Part shown: positions 1 through 7,937 of the stretch, one piece after another
Layout: each line of letters opens with the position of its first letter
Numbering within the stretch: position 1 is the stretch's first letter
Source: Sphingomonadales bacterium
Lineage (GTDB): Bacteria; Pseudomonadota; Alphaproteobacteria; Sphingomonadales; Sphingomonadaceae
Direction of reading: 5' to 3'
NCBI GenBank assembly: GCA_027490095.1
Contig: JAIXYT010000012.1
Location: 1-36,565 of the forward strand
DNA: 36,565 nucleotides
The notes under the pieces: model-generated
Told to the model about the DNA's origin: nothing
The model's database searches: none
Seen by the model: the letters and a program-made list of their open reading frames with translations, nothing else
Made by a program: the position numbers and the translations under genes

Positions 1-710
<710 letters not shown>

Positions 711-778
711 TCCGCGTTCATCGGGGGGCAAAGCGGATGCAGGCAAGCGACAGCTCCAACCTGTCCTTGGGGAGCTTC

Positions 779-1465
779 ATGCGCCGAATCCTGCCGATCA
801 CCGTCCTCAGCGCCGCTGCCATCGCGGCCCCTGCTGCTGCCACCGATCCCGTGCTGAAGCAGGTGCTGGCGGAGTCCGCGAAGGCGCCGGTGACGGGCTT
901 CGAACGGGCGTTGCGCGTGGAAGTGAGGCCCGAAAGCGACAAGGGCCCGACCCAGCTTGTCGAACGGTTCACGCCGACCGGCCATAGCTCAGGCCGCTGG
1001 ACGCTCATCAGCGCCGACGGCAAGGCGCCGACGGCAAAGCAGGTGGAGCAGCACAAGAAAACGAGCGCAGAGGCCGTGATTCCCGGCTTCCATCGCCTCC
1101 ATCTCGTGCTCTCGCCCGCGCCGACCAAGCGCACCGAGGTGGGCGGCAAGGCGGTCTATCTGTGGCCCAGCCTGCCCGAAGGCGCCGTCTCCACGCCCGG
1201 CGGCGACATTTCCCGGAACCTCTCGGCCGAGGCGACCGTCGACGAGTCTGGCGGCAAACCAATCATCAGCAAAGTGCGCATCTTTGCGGCCAAGCCCTTC
1301 AAGATCCGCGGAATCGCCACGATGAACAGCTTTGAAGTGGTGAGCAGTTATCGCCTCAACGGCAGCATGCCGGTGCTTGTCTCGCAGACCTCGAATTCCG
1401 ACGTGAAGGCGCCCTTCGGCCTTGGCGGTGTCCGCCGCTCCGTCATGAACTACCGCCCGCTGTGA
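779..1465 (+). CDS. Exported protein of unknown function, first of a tandem paralog pair
   Basis: A 228-residue protein with an N-terminal signal peptide (MRRILPITVLSAAAIAAPAA, cleaved near residue 21-22), so probably periplasmic. I do not recognise the family. It is clearly homologous to the next gene: both have a VTGFER/VKGFER segment shortly after the signal, a central GFxRL segment, an AAKPFKI/APKPFPV segment, and a closing VLVSQ...APFG...RPL block. The ATG at 779 is preferred because GGGGAG lies 4 nt upstream and it begins the signal peptide exactly; an in-frame ATG at 737 would put 14 extra residues before it. It starts 68 nt after rpoD and its stop overlaps the GTG of the next gene. 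Confidence 0.85.
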   Translation: MRRILPITVLSAAAIAAPAAATDPVLKQVLAESAKAPVTGFERALRVEVRPESDKGPTQLVERFTPTGHSSGRWTLISADGKAPTAKQVEQHKKTSAEAVIPGFHRLHLVLSPAPTKRTEVGGKAVYLWPSLPEGAVSTPGGDISRNLSAEATVDESGGKPIISKVRIFAAKPFKIRGIATMNSFEVVSSYRLNGSMPVLVSQTSNSDVKAPFGLGGVRRSVMNYRPL

Positions 1466-2154
1466 GACGCTTCCTCACGTCCCTGATGGCGCTGCTGGCG
1501 GCCGCCCTGCCGGCGCTTCCAGCCCGGGCCGATGCCATTCTCGACCTGCTGAGGGCCGAGGCTGCGCGCGCCGACGTGAAAGGCTTCGAACGGACCACCC
1601 GCGAGGAAAAGCAGACCGCGAAGGGCCCGGTTGTCGAGGTGCGGGTCGACCGCTTCGATCCGAGGGCGCCCGATGGCCGGCAGTGGAAGCTCGTGTCGGT
1701 CAATGGCCGCGAGCCCACGCTGAGGGAGCAGTCGGAACACCGCAAGCTGGTCTCCTCATTGCCGGTGCCCGGCTTCTACCGCCTGTCGGCGATTCTGGCC
1801 GGCACGCCCGAGCGCCGCGTCGATGCCCAGGGGCGCATCCTCTATCGCTGGAACAGCCTGCCGCCGAAATCCATGCCCACCCCGGGGCCCGACATCTCGG
1901 AGCGAATGGCGGCGGAGGCCGTGGTCGAAAAGGTCGGCAACCGGCCGGTCGTGCGGAGCGTGCGTCTGTTTGCGCCCAAGCCCTTCCCGGTGATGTCGGT
2001 CGCCAAGGTGAATGCGTTCGATCTGCAGAATTTCTATGCCGAGGCCGAAGGCGGAACGCATGTGCTCGTGTCGCAGTCCGGGGCGACGGACATCAGCGCG
2101 CCCTTCGGGCAGGGTGTCCGGCAGACAAGCCAGACCAAATTCCGGCCGCTCTAG
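1462..2154 (+). CDS. Exported protein of unknown function, second of a tandem paralog pair
   Basis: A 230-residue protein beginning at a GTG that overlaps the previous stop codon (GTGA, 4 nt), an arrangement typical of translational coupling. The N-terminus MRRFLTSLMALLAAALPALPARA is a signal peptide with a likely cleavage after ARA. It aligns along its whole length with the preceding protein, including VKGFER, the PxPGPDIS/PGGDIS segment, KPFPVMSVAKVNAFD and the final VLVSQSGA...SAPFGQG...RPL block, so the pair arose by gene duplication. The function is unknown. No membrane segment beyond the signal and no cysteine cluster is seen. The next gene starts directly after its stop. Confidence 0.83.
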   Translation: MRRFLTSLMALLAAALPALPARADAILDLLRAEAARADVKGFERTTREEKQTAKGPVVEVRVDRFDPRAPDGRQWKLVSVNGREPTLREQSEHRKLVSSLPVPGFYRLSAILAGTPERRVDAQGRILYRWNSLPPKSMPTPGPDISERMAAEAVVEKVGNRPVVRSVRLFAPKPFPVMSVAKVNAFDLQNFYAEAEGGTHVLVSQSGATDISAPFGQGVRQTSQTKFRPL

Positions 2155-2730
2155 ATGTTCAACGACCGCTCCACGCCAATCGACCTGCTGCTGACCCGGC
2201 GTTCGGGGAAGGCGCGCGACATGGTGGCACCCGGCCCGTCGGAGGCCGAACTCGCGACGATCCTGCAAGCCGCAACCCGGGTGCCCGACCACGGAAAGCT
2301 CGCCCCCTGGGCCTTTGTGGTGATCGAGGACCGCGATGCCCTCTCGGAGCTCCTGCTGCGGCTCTATCGGCAGGACAAGCCCGAGGCCGGGCGGCTGGAA
2401 CTCGAGGCGATGAACGCCTTTGCCCGCCAGGCGCCCACGCTTGTGGCACTGATCTCCACACCGCGCGAAAGCCACATTCCGCTGTGGGAGCAGCAATTGT
2501 CAGCCGGCGCTGCAGCGCAGACCCTCCTCATGGCAGTCCATGCGCTGGGCTATGTCGGCAACTGGTTGACCGGCGCGCCGGCCTATCTGCCCGGGATCGA
2601 GGCTGCACTCGGCCATCCCGGCGGCCGTATGGTGGGCTGGTTTTTCCTGGGGACTGCTGCAAAGCCGCTGGAGGAACGCCCGAGGCCCCTGTTGGCAAAT
2701 GTCGTGCAGAAGGCGCCGCCTGCGGGCTGA
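2155..2730 (+). CDS. Nitroreductase family protein (YdjA-like)
   Basis: A 191-residue protein of the FMN-dependent nitroreductase fold. The start resembles YdjA-type members: LLLTRRSGKARDMVAPGPS followed by ATRVPDHGKLAPWAFVVI, where the RRS and PDHGKLxPW segments match the FMN-phosphate and isoalloxazine contacts of the family. A central segment, AQTLLMAVHALGYVGNWLTG, is the family's dimer and cofactor helix. Members reduce nitroaromatics, quinones or similar acceptors with NAD(P)H; the true substrate is not known. The ATG is directly adjacent to the stop of the upstream gene (TAGATG), so it is probably the last gene of an operon with the two exported proteins. The convergent gene ends 25 nt further on. 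Confidence 0.88.
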   Translation: MFNDRSTPIDLLLTRRSGKARDMVAPGPSEAELATILQAATRVPDHGKLAPWAFVVIEDRDALSELLLRLYRQDKPEAGRLELEAMNAFARQAPTLVALISTPRESHIPLWEQQLSAGAAAQTLLMAVHALGYVGNWLTGAPAYLPGIEAALGHPGGRMVGWFFLGTAAKPLEERPRPLLANVVQKAPPAG

Positions 2731-2755
2731 CGCCTACGCCCGGCCGAGGTGCCGG

Positions 2756-3355
2756 TCAGCGTACCCTGCGGACGGATATGGTTGTCTTCGTCCGCGGGAC
2801 CGTCATCCGGAAACTGCCCAGGGCGCCCCGACGGATCTCGACATCCATGCCGGTGCGGGCGAGCACCAGCGGCAGGCCGTCCGTCTGGCGCCACATCTGC
2901 CCATTTTCGAGCAGGAACAGGGGCTGCTTCCGCGCATCGATGAAGATCTCCTCGATCTGCGAGGTGATGCTCTCGAGCCGCTCTTCCGCCACGGCCGAAG
3001 CCTTCGCATCGCCGAAGGCCAGCTCGCGCTGCTTCGCCGCTGCTGCTGCGGTTTCGGCCTCGGCAGCAGCCCGCGCTGCCGCTGCAGCGGCGGCGGCTTC
3101 GGCATCGGCTGCGGCGCGCGCAGCCGCAGCAGCTGCCGCTTCCGCTTCGGCAGCCCTTGCGGCCTTCTCCCGCGCCTCGCTGGCGGCGCGCGCCTCGGCC
3201 CCGAGCGCCTTCACGGTTGCATCATAGCAGGCCAGCCGCTCGGCATCGTCGACCTTGGCAGCGCATGCGACCAGCCGCTCGGAGACCTGGGCCTTCGCAC
3301 CACCGGCGAAACCGAGCAGCGCGCAGCCGAGGAACATCGCAACCACTATTCGCAT
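2756..3355 (-). CDS. Exported Ala/Glu-rich coiled-coil protein of unknown function
   Basis: A 199-residue protein with a signal peptide (cleavage likely after AKA, residue 22). After it comes a short Cys-containing block, LVACAAKVDDAERLACYDA, a pattern seen at the N-terminus of several exported proteobacterial proteins. Residues of about 50 to 125 are almost only Ala, Glu, Lys, Arg and Asp and should form a long helix or coiled coil; the DNA there is made of imperfect GCN repeats. The C-terminal 75 residues look globular (QPLFLLENGQMWRQTDG and then a basic beta-like end). The start is an ATG at 3355 with a plausible promoter just upstream. Function unknown. Confidence 0.8.
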   Translation of the reverse strand: MRIVVAMFLGCALLGFAGGAKAQVSERLVACAAKVDDAERLACYDATVKALGAEARAASEAREKAARAAEAEAAAAAAARAAADAEAAAAAAAARAAAEAETAAAAAKQRELAFGDAKASAVAEERLESITSQIEEIFIDARKQPLFLLENGQMWRQTDGLPLVLARTGMDVEIRRGALGSFRMTVPRTKTTISVRRVR

Positions 3356-3382
3356 CGACAGCCACCCTTTTGCATGGCACCC

Positions 3383-3410
3383 ACCATAGGGCGGCCGACC
3401 GAAGCAGCAA
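3383..3410 (-). promoter_or_regulatory. Possible sigma-70 promoter for the coiled-coil protein gene
   Basis: Read on the minus strand, TTGCTG is followed after 16 nt by TATGGT, placing a transcription start about 20 nt before the ATG at 3355. The match is partial and the spacer one base short. Confidence 0.35.
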
Positions 3411-3423
3411 GAGCTTGAAAGCC

Positions 3424-4239
3424 ATGAACCGTCTGACTGAAGATCTCGCCCATGCCGAACTGCTCGAAGCGCTGGCGCCCGCCCTGCGCGATGCGGGGCT
3501 GTTGATCGAGCGGCTGAAGGCAGGCGGTCTCGTCCACTGGGACAAGGCCGACAAATCCCCGGTGACGGAAGCCGATGAAGCCGCCGAGGCGCTGCTGGAA
3601 GCCGCCATCCGCAGCCTGGATTCCGAGGCAGTCATTGTTGGCGAGGAAGCTGCGGCTGCCGGTACCCTTCCCGATGCGACAGCCCGCTACTGGCTGATCG
3701 ATCCGCTGGATGGCACGCGGGATTTCGTGGCCGGCGGAACCGACTATTCGGTCAATGTCGGCCTGATCGAGGACGGCGTGCCGACGCTCGGCCTCGTGCT
3801 GCACCCGCCAACCGGAACCCTTTGGACCGGTGCCGCCGGCCTGGGCGCCTGGAAGGAGGCGCCGGGCACGCCCCGCCATGCGATCCGGGCCCGCCCCTTG
3901 CCTGGCACCGGGCCGCGCATCGTGACCAGCCGCTCGCATCTCGATGCCGAGACCAGGGCCTGGTGCGAGGCCTGCCCGGGCGCAGACACCCATCCCTCGG
4001 GCTCGTCGCTGAAGTTCTGCCTGCTGGCGGAAGGGGGAGCCGATGCCTACCCCCGCTTCGGGCCGACAAGCGAGTGGGACACGGCGGCCGCCGACGCGAT
4101 CCTGCGCGCAGCCGGAGGGCTCACCCTGGGCGGAGACGGCATCCCGCTCGTCTATGGAAAGCCCGGCTACCTGAACGGGCCGTTCCTCGCAGTGGCAGAC
4201 CCGGGCGCACCGTCGAAGCTGCCACCCTTCTCGGCCTGA
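3424..4239 (+). CDS. cysQ: 3'(2'),5'-bisphosphate nucleotidase CysQ-like (inositol monophosphatase family)
   Basis: A 271-residue member of the Mg-dependent inositol monophosphatase superfamily. The metal site motifs are present: GEE at about 73-75, DPLDGTRDF at 93-101 and EWDTAAAD at 217-224. CysQ enzymes remove the 3' phosphate from PAP or PAPS, recycling the by-product of sulfate activation; histidinol-phosphatases of the same superfamily look similar, but the DPLDGTRDFVAG segment and the overall length favour CysQ. The cytoplasmic location is inferred from the lack of a signal peptide. The start at 3424 gives the usual family length; upstream codons in this frame lie in the divergent gene. 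It stands alone, divergent from the coiled-coil protein. Confidence 0.85.
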   Translation: MNRLTEDLAHAELLEALAPALRDAGLLIERLKAGGLVHWDKADKSPVTEADEAAEALLEAAIRSLDSEAVIVGEEAAAAGTLPDATARYWLIDPLDGTRDFVAGGTDYSVNVGLIEDGVPTLGLVLHPPTGTLWTGAAGLGAWKEAPGTPRHAIRARPLPGTGPRIVTSRSHLDAETRAWCEACPGADTHPSGSSLKFCLLAEGGADAYPRFGPTSEWDTAAADAILRAAGGLTLGGDGIPLVYGKPGYLNGPFLAVADPGAPSKLPPFSA

Positions 4240-4322
4240 CGGGCCGGGCAAGCCAAGGTCGGCGCGGTTCGGACGGTGGCGTCGGGGCGCCCGGGCTGTT
4301 ATCATCCATGGGCGGAGGGGTC

Positions 4323-6173
4323 ATGATGCAACAGGCGTCCGTCCCGCAGGCCTACAGCGCGTTCATCAGCTACAGCCGGCAGGATGAAGCGCATGCCCGG
4401 TGGCTTCAGACCCGGCTCGATGACTACCGCCTTCCGTCGCGGCTGACTCCGCGCCCGCTCGTCGTGCCCGCAGAGCCGAACCGCATCGCGCCGGTGTTCC
4501 GCGACCGCTCGGCCCTTTCGGCAGCGCCCGATCTGGAACAGGCGCTGTGCGCGGCGCTTGCCTCCAGCGGCCATCTGATCGTGGTGTGCACGCCGGCGGC
4601 GGTGGCATCCACCTGGGTCAACCGCGAGATCGAGATGTTCCGGGCCGCCGGTCGCGGCGCCCACATCCTGCCAGCCCTGTTCGAGGGAGACGAGCACAGC
4701 AGCTTTCCCCCTGCCCTCAGAAGCGATGGCGCCGGCCATTCGGTCACGCCGCTTGCTGCCGATTTTCGGCCTGTCGGCGACGGGCCCCGCCTTGCCCTCC
4801 TCAAGCTTCTGGCCGAGCTGGCCGGCGTTCCACTGGGCGAGCTCATCGGCCGGGAGGAAGCCCGCCGCCAACGGCGCCTCGTCACGATCGTCGGAAGCTC
4901 GGTTGCCGGAATGGCCCTGCTTGCCGGGATCAGTGCCTATGCGCTGGCCGCCAAGGCCGAAGCCGAGCGCGAACGCGCAAGGTCCGAACGGATGGTCGAA
5001 ACGCTGCTCACCGACCTCAGGGCCGCAGTGAAGCCGATGGGCAGCCTCGACCTGCTCGACAAGGTCAACCAGGCGGCTCTCGGCTATTTCGGCGGACAGT
5101 CGGTCGATGATCTCCCCGACGCGGCGCTGGAGCAGCGGGCGCGCCTTCTGATTGCGATGGGCGAGGACGAACTGACACGCGGTCGACCCGCGATCGCCGA
5201 GATCCACTTCGGCGAGGCCCAGCGCGCGGCGGCTGCGCGCGCGGCGGCAGCGCCCGACGACCCGGACCGAATCTTCGATCTGGCGCAGGCGGAATACTGG
5301 CTCGGCTATGCCGCCTGGCAGGGTGAAAGGGCCGATGCGGCGCAGACACATTTCCAGCGCTATGCCGCGTTCGCCGACGCGCTGGTGGAACAGGATCCGA
5401 AAAGGCGGGACTGGCAGCTGGAGGCCGGCTCTGCTGCAGTCAACCTGGGCATGATCGCCCTCAGGCAGAGGGGCGACGGTGCAGCCGCCGAGGCTGCCTT
5501 CCTGGAAGCGCTCGGCCATTTTCGCGCCGCCGCAGGCGGCCGCGCGCCCGACCCACCGCTGTCGGGCGAGATCGCGAACTGCCTTGCCTGGCTTGCCGAT
5601 GCGCACCGGGCGCAGGGAGAGACGGGGGCGGCACGGGCCAGGCGGACGGAGCAGCTTGCCCTTGTGGAGGCTGAGCTTGCCCGCACGCCACGGAACATGC
5701 TTCTGCAGGCCGAGCGGCTTGGTGCGCAGCTTGCGCTCGCAAGGCTGCAGCAGCCGGAAAAGGCCGGCCCCGACCTCAGGGCGCTTCGGGAAAAGGCCCT
5801 GGCGCTCGCACGCGCAGACCCCGAGAATGCCGACGCGGCCCAGCAGGTGCGCGTGATCGAACTGTTCCACGCACAGACTGTTCTCGAAGGCGGCCCGCCC
5901 TTCGATCCACCGCTCGCCACCATTGCGCAAGCGCTGGGCAATTGCCGTCCACTGACTCCCGCACTGGCGATCGACGAATTGCAGGCCTTCTGTCGCCTGA
6001 ACCTGGCGCGGCTGCAGCTTGCCCGCGGCAACGACGCCTTTGCCGCCGAACTTGCCCGCGCCGTGATGGACAGGGCCGACGGCAAGCCGCGGCTGTCGGA
6101 GAAATGGGGCATCGACCTCGCCGCAGAGGCCCGGACCCTCCTGGAACGGGCCGGCCGGCAGGATCGGGCCTGA
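4323..6173 (+). CDS. TIR domain protein with one transmembrane helix and a TPR-like C-terminal region
   Basis: A 616-residue three-part protein. Residues 9-175 are a TIR-type domain: AFISYSRQDEAHARWL at the start, VFRDRSALSAAPDL near 58-71, and STWVNRE at 96-102, which fits the SxWxxxE pattern in which the Glu (E102) is the NAD-cleaving residue of enzymatic TIR domains. Residues 187-209 form a hydrophobic helix after a basic RREEARRQRR-like stretch, so the N-terminus is probably cytoplasmic and the C-terminus periplasmic. Residues 225-616 are Ala-rich helical repeats of TPR type (for example AQAEYWLGYAAWQGERADAA). The ATG at 4323 follows GGAGGGG; an ATG at 4308 is less well placed. Whether it is an NADase, a defence effector or a signalling protein is not shown. 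Confidence 0.85.
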   Translation: MMQQASVPQAYSAFISYSRQDEAHARWLQTRLDDYRLPSRLTPRPLVVPAEPNRIAPVFRDRSALSAAPDLEQALCAALASSGHLIVVCTPAAVASTWVNREIEMFRAAGRGAHILPALFEGDEHSSFPPALRSDGAGHSVTPLAADFRPVGDGPRLALLKLLAELAGVPLGELIGREEARRQRRLVTIVGSSVAGMALLAGISAYALAAKAEAERERARSERMVETLLTDLRAAVKPMGSLDLLDKVNQAALGYFGGQSVDDLPDAALEQRARLLIAMGEDELTRGRPAIAEIHFGEAQRAAAARAAAAPDDPDRIFDLAQAEYWLGYAAWQGERADAAQTHFQRYAAFADALVEQDPKRRDWQLEAGSAAVNLGMIALRQRGDGAAAEAAFLEALGHFRAAAGGRAPDPPLSGEIANCLAWLADAHRAQGETGAARARRTEQLALVEAELARTPRNMLLQAERLGAQLALARLQQPEKAGPDLRALREKALALARADPENADAAQQVRVIELFHAQTVLEGGPPFDPPLATIAQALGNCRPLTPALAIDELQAFCRLNLARLQLARGNDAFAAELARAVMDRADGKPRLSEKWGIDLAAEARTLLERAGRQDRA

Positions 6174-6180
6174 GCCCCCG

Positions 6181-6209
6181 TCGACCGGGAAACGCGATTC
6201 GGCTATAGG
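6181..6209 (+). promoter_or_regulatory. Probable sigma-70 promoter of the 207-residue protein gene
   Basis: TCGACC and TATAGG are separated by exactly 17 nt, just after the stop of the TIR gene. A start near 6216 would give a leader of about 60 nt. The same TCGAC-N17-TATAG pattern occurs before the TPR gene at 13309, which supports it. Confidence 0.5.
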
Positions 6210-6277
6210 CTGGTGCAGGCGCGCATACCGACACCTGGTTTGCCGCCTGCCAGTTCATCGGGCGGGGGGAGAACGAC

Positions 6278-6901
6278 ATGGGCCTCAAGACCGACGACCG
6301 CCCGGCAATCCTGCCGCGCATCATCTTCAGGGACAACCAGATCTCGATGCCGGCGTTCCAGCTGCTGGACCTGTCGGACGCCGACCTGTCGAACCACGTG
6401 ATCAGGGGCGTCATCCGGGTGCGGGTCGGCGACTTCCGCCTTAAACGACCCCGACGCTCGGTTCGGCGATTCAAGTTCGAGATTGCGCACGGAGGCGAGA
6501 AGCCGTCGGACACCGGGATCGACATGCCCGACCCGCCACCGCTTCCCGTCCGGCGGACCCTTTGGGACATCGACGCCGATCCGCTGTTCGATCCGGGTCT
6601 GCAAGCGCCCCAACGGGTGCTGATCCGTATCGTGCTTGCCGACGAGCTGGACTATTGGCCACCGCAAATGCTGCCCGCGATCACCGCCAAGGATGAAGCC
6701 TCGCAAAAGGGACTTGCCAACCTTGTCGTGGACACCAACCCGAACAACCTGCCGCGCGCCAGCTTCTGGGCCCTGCGCCCAGCAGGGGCCGCCACGATCG
6801 TCCAGCACAGCTTCAACATCGCGATCGTGGCACCGGACGAGACCGATGCGAATTTCACCCTGCCGATCATCATCGACCCGTCTGTCCGCAACCGGGGCTG
6901 A
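6278..6901 (+). CDS. Protein of unknown function downstream of the TIR gene
   Basis: A 207-residue protein that I do not recognise. It has no signal peptide and no membrane segment, so it is probably cytoplasmic. The N-terminal half alternates hydrophobic and charged residues in a beta-rich manner (MPAFQLLDLSDADL, GVIRVRVGDF) and has a basic stretch LKRPRRSVRRFKF. A proline-rich link (MPDPPPLPVRR, about residue 80-90) leads to a second half with VLIRIVLADELDYW and a conserved-looking ending LPIIIDPSVRNRG. The ATG is preceded by a strong ribosome site (GGGGGGAGAA, 4-5 nt spacer). It is 104 nt from the TIR gene on the same strand but has its own likely promoter, so co-function is only a hypothesis. 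Confidence 0.75.
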   Translation: MGLKTDDRPAILPRIIFRDNQISMPAFQLLDLSDADLSNHVIRGVIRVRVGDFRLKRPRRSVRRFKFEIAHGGEKPSDTGIDMPDPPPLPVRRTLWDIDADPLFDPGLQAPQRVLIRIVLADELDYWPPQMLPAITAKDEASQKGLANLVVDTNPNNLPRASFWALRPAGAATIVQHSFNIAIVAPDETDANFTLPIIIDPSVRNRG

Positions 6902-6902
6902 A

Positions 6903-6922
6903 GGGCCTGCCGCGGCAGGCCC
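6903..6922 (+). terminator. Perfect palindromic hairpin after the 207-residue protein gene
   Basis: A perfect 20-nt GC-rich palindrome (9-bp arms GGGCCTGCC and GGCAGGCCC around GC) begins one base after the stop codon. There is no T-run, so it may be a weak terminator or an mRNA 3' stabiliser rather than a classic intrinsic terminator. Confidence 0.4.
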
Positions 6923-7083
6923 CGTTGCGCGGGCGATCAAGGGCTGATCTGCCCGACAGGGAAACCGGGGGCCTGTCGCCCGGAACCGGGATCGCCGGTC
7001 CGGCAAGGTTAACGAACGCGATCCTGTCGGAGAACTTTACGTTTCGGGTCGGCCGGGCGCTGGATTGCCCTGTGTCGGCGATC

Positions 7084-7099
7084 TGGCACGCCGTTTGCA
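7084..7099 (+). promoter_or_regulatory. Sigma-54 (RpoN) promoter of the PEP-CTERM gene
   Basis: TGGCACG, four bases, then TTGCA: a full match to the -24/-12 consensus, with the invariant GG (7085-7086) and GC (7097-7098) separated by 10 nt. The start would be near 7110, about 60 nt before the ATG at 7172. Sigma-54 control through the PrsK/PrsR two-component pair is known for PEP-CTERM genes in other bacteria; no enhancer site could be identified here in 6923-7083. Confidence 0.82.
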
Positions 7100-7171
7100 C
7101 ATACATTCGCGAGACGCCGGAGGTCGGTGTCGACATCTGAGCCCCACAGGGCCCACCAGGGACGGACCGAA

Positions 7172-7876
7172 ATGCAGCGTATTGCCCTTGCCGCCGTTGC
7201 GGCAGTTCTTGCGACCAGCCCCGCGCTGGCGGCAACCAACCTCGTTACCAACGGCAGCTTCGAGAGCGGTCTCACGGGCTGGACCATCGGTGGAATCGAC
7301 AATGATTCGCCGCTGTATCCGCCTGCTGCGATCACGCTGGGCTCGGCCTCGGCCTACCCCACCGGCGCATTCGGCGAAGCCGTGCCGGCCAATGGCCCCG
7401 GCTCGGCGAGCCCGGACCCTGTCGGCACCCGCGCGGCCTATTTCGTCAGCGATTTCACTGTGAACCAGTCACTCAGCCAGTCGGTGGCCCTGGCAGCCGG
7501 CAACTACCAGATCGGCTTTTCCGCCTATGCGCCGAGCAACGGCTATGACAACGCGGGCGAAGCCTTCTTCTCCGGTACCATCGGTGGCGTAACGCTCGCA
7601 AGCTATGCGGTCTCCAGCCGGCCTGGCACGACCTGGCAGAATATCGCCGGCAACCTGACGATTGCATCGCCCGGCATCTACACGGTGAACTTCGTGTTCA
7701 ACACGGATCTCTTCCCGTCGAAGGACGTGGTGATCGACCAAGTGTACATCATCGCGTCGGACACCGGTGGCCCGGTGATCCCGGCCATCCCCGAGCCCGC
7801 GACCTGGGCGATGCTGATTGCCGGATTCGGCCTCGTGGGCGCAGCCATGCGCCGCCGGCAAGCCGCGCTCGCCTGA
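7172..7876 (+). CDS. PEP-CTERM sorting domain protein (PEPxxWA type)
   Basis: A 234-residue exported protein. Signal peptide at 1-20 (ends PALA). The mature part opens with NLVTNGSFESGLTGW, a start shared by many beta-sandwich, carbohydrate-binding-like extracellular proteins, and stays rich in Ser, Gly, Thr and Asn. The C-terminus from residue 207 is the sorting signal: PEPATWAML, a hydrophobic helix, then RRR. This is the PEPxxWA variant common in sphingomonads; such signals are processed by an exosortase and are linked with exopolysaccharide and floc or biofilm formation. The ATG at 7172 is chosen because AGGGACGGA sits upstream and it begins the signal peptide; a start at 7127 would add 15 residues. 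No exosortase gene is in the window. Confidence 0.92.
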   Translation: MQRIALAAVAAVLATSPALAATNLVTNGSFESGLTGWTIGGIDNDSPLYPPAAITLGSASAYPTGAFGEAVPANGPGSASPDPVGTRAAYFVSDFTVNQSLSQSVALAAGNYQIGFSAYAPSNGYDNAGEAFFSGTIGGVTLASYAVSSRPGTTWQNIAGNLTIASPGIYTVNFVFNTDLFPSKDVVIDQVYIIASDTGGPVIPAIPEPATWAMLIAGFGLVGAAMRRRQAALA

Positions 7877-7898
7877 TCGGCGACCTGATCGCGAACAG

Positions 7899-7930
7899 GG
7901 GCCTCCGGCTTGCCGCCGGGGGCCCTTTTT
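7899..7930 (+). terminator. Rho-independent terminator after the PEP-CTERM gene
   Basis: An 11-bp GC-rich stem (7899-7909 with 7915-7925, one G-U pair) with a 5-nt loop is followed by five T. It lies 22 nt past the stop and separates this gene from the convergent acyl-CoA dehydrogenase. Confidence 0.87.
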
Positions 7931-7937
7931 CGTGGCA

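Noticed and set aside
3822-4322. Upstream extension of the TIR protein frame
   Set aside because: It overlaps cysQ in another frame, and the encoded residues are arginine-rich shadow sequence. The TIR domain begins right after 4323.
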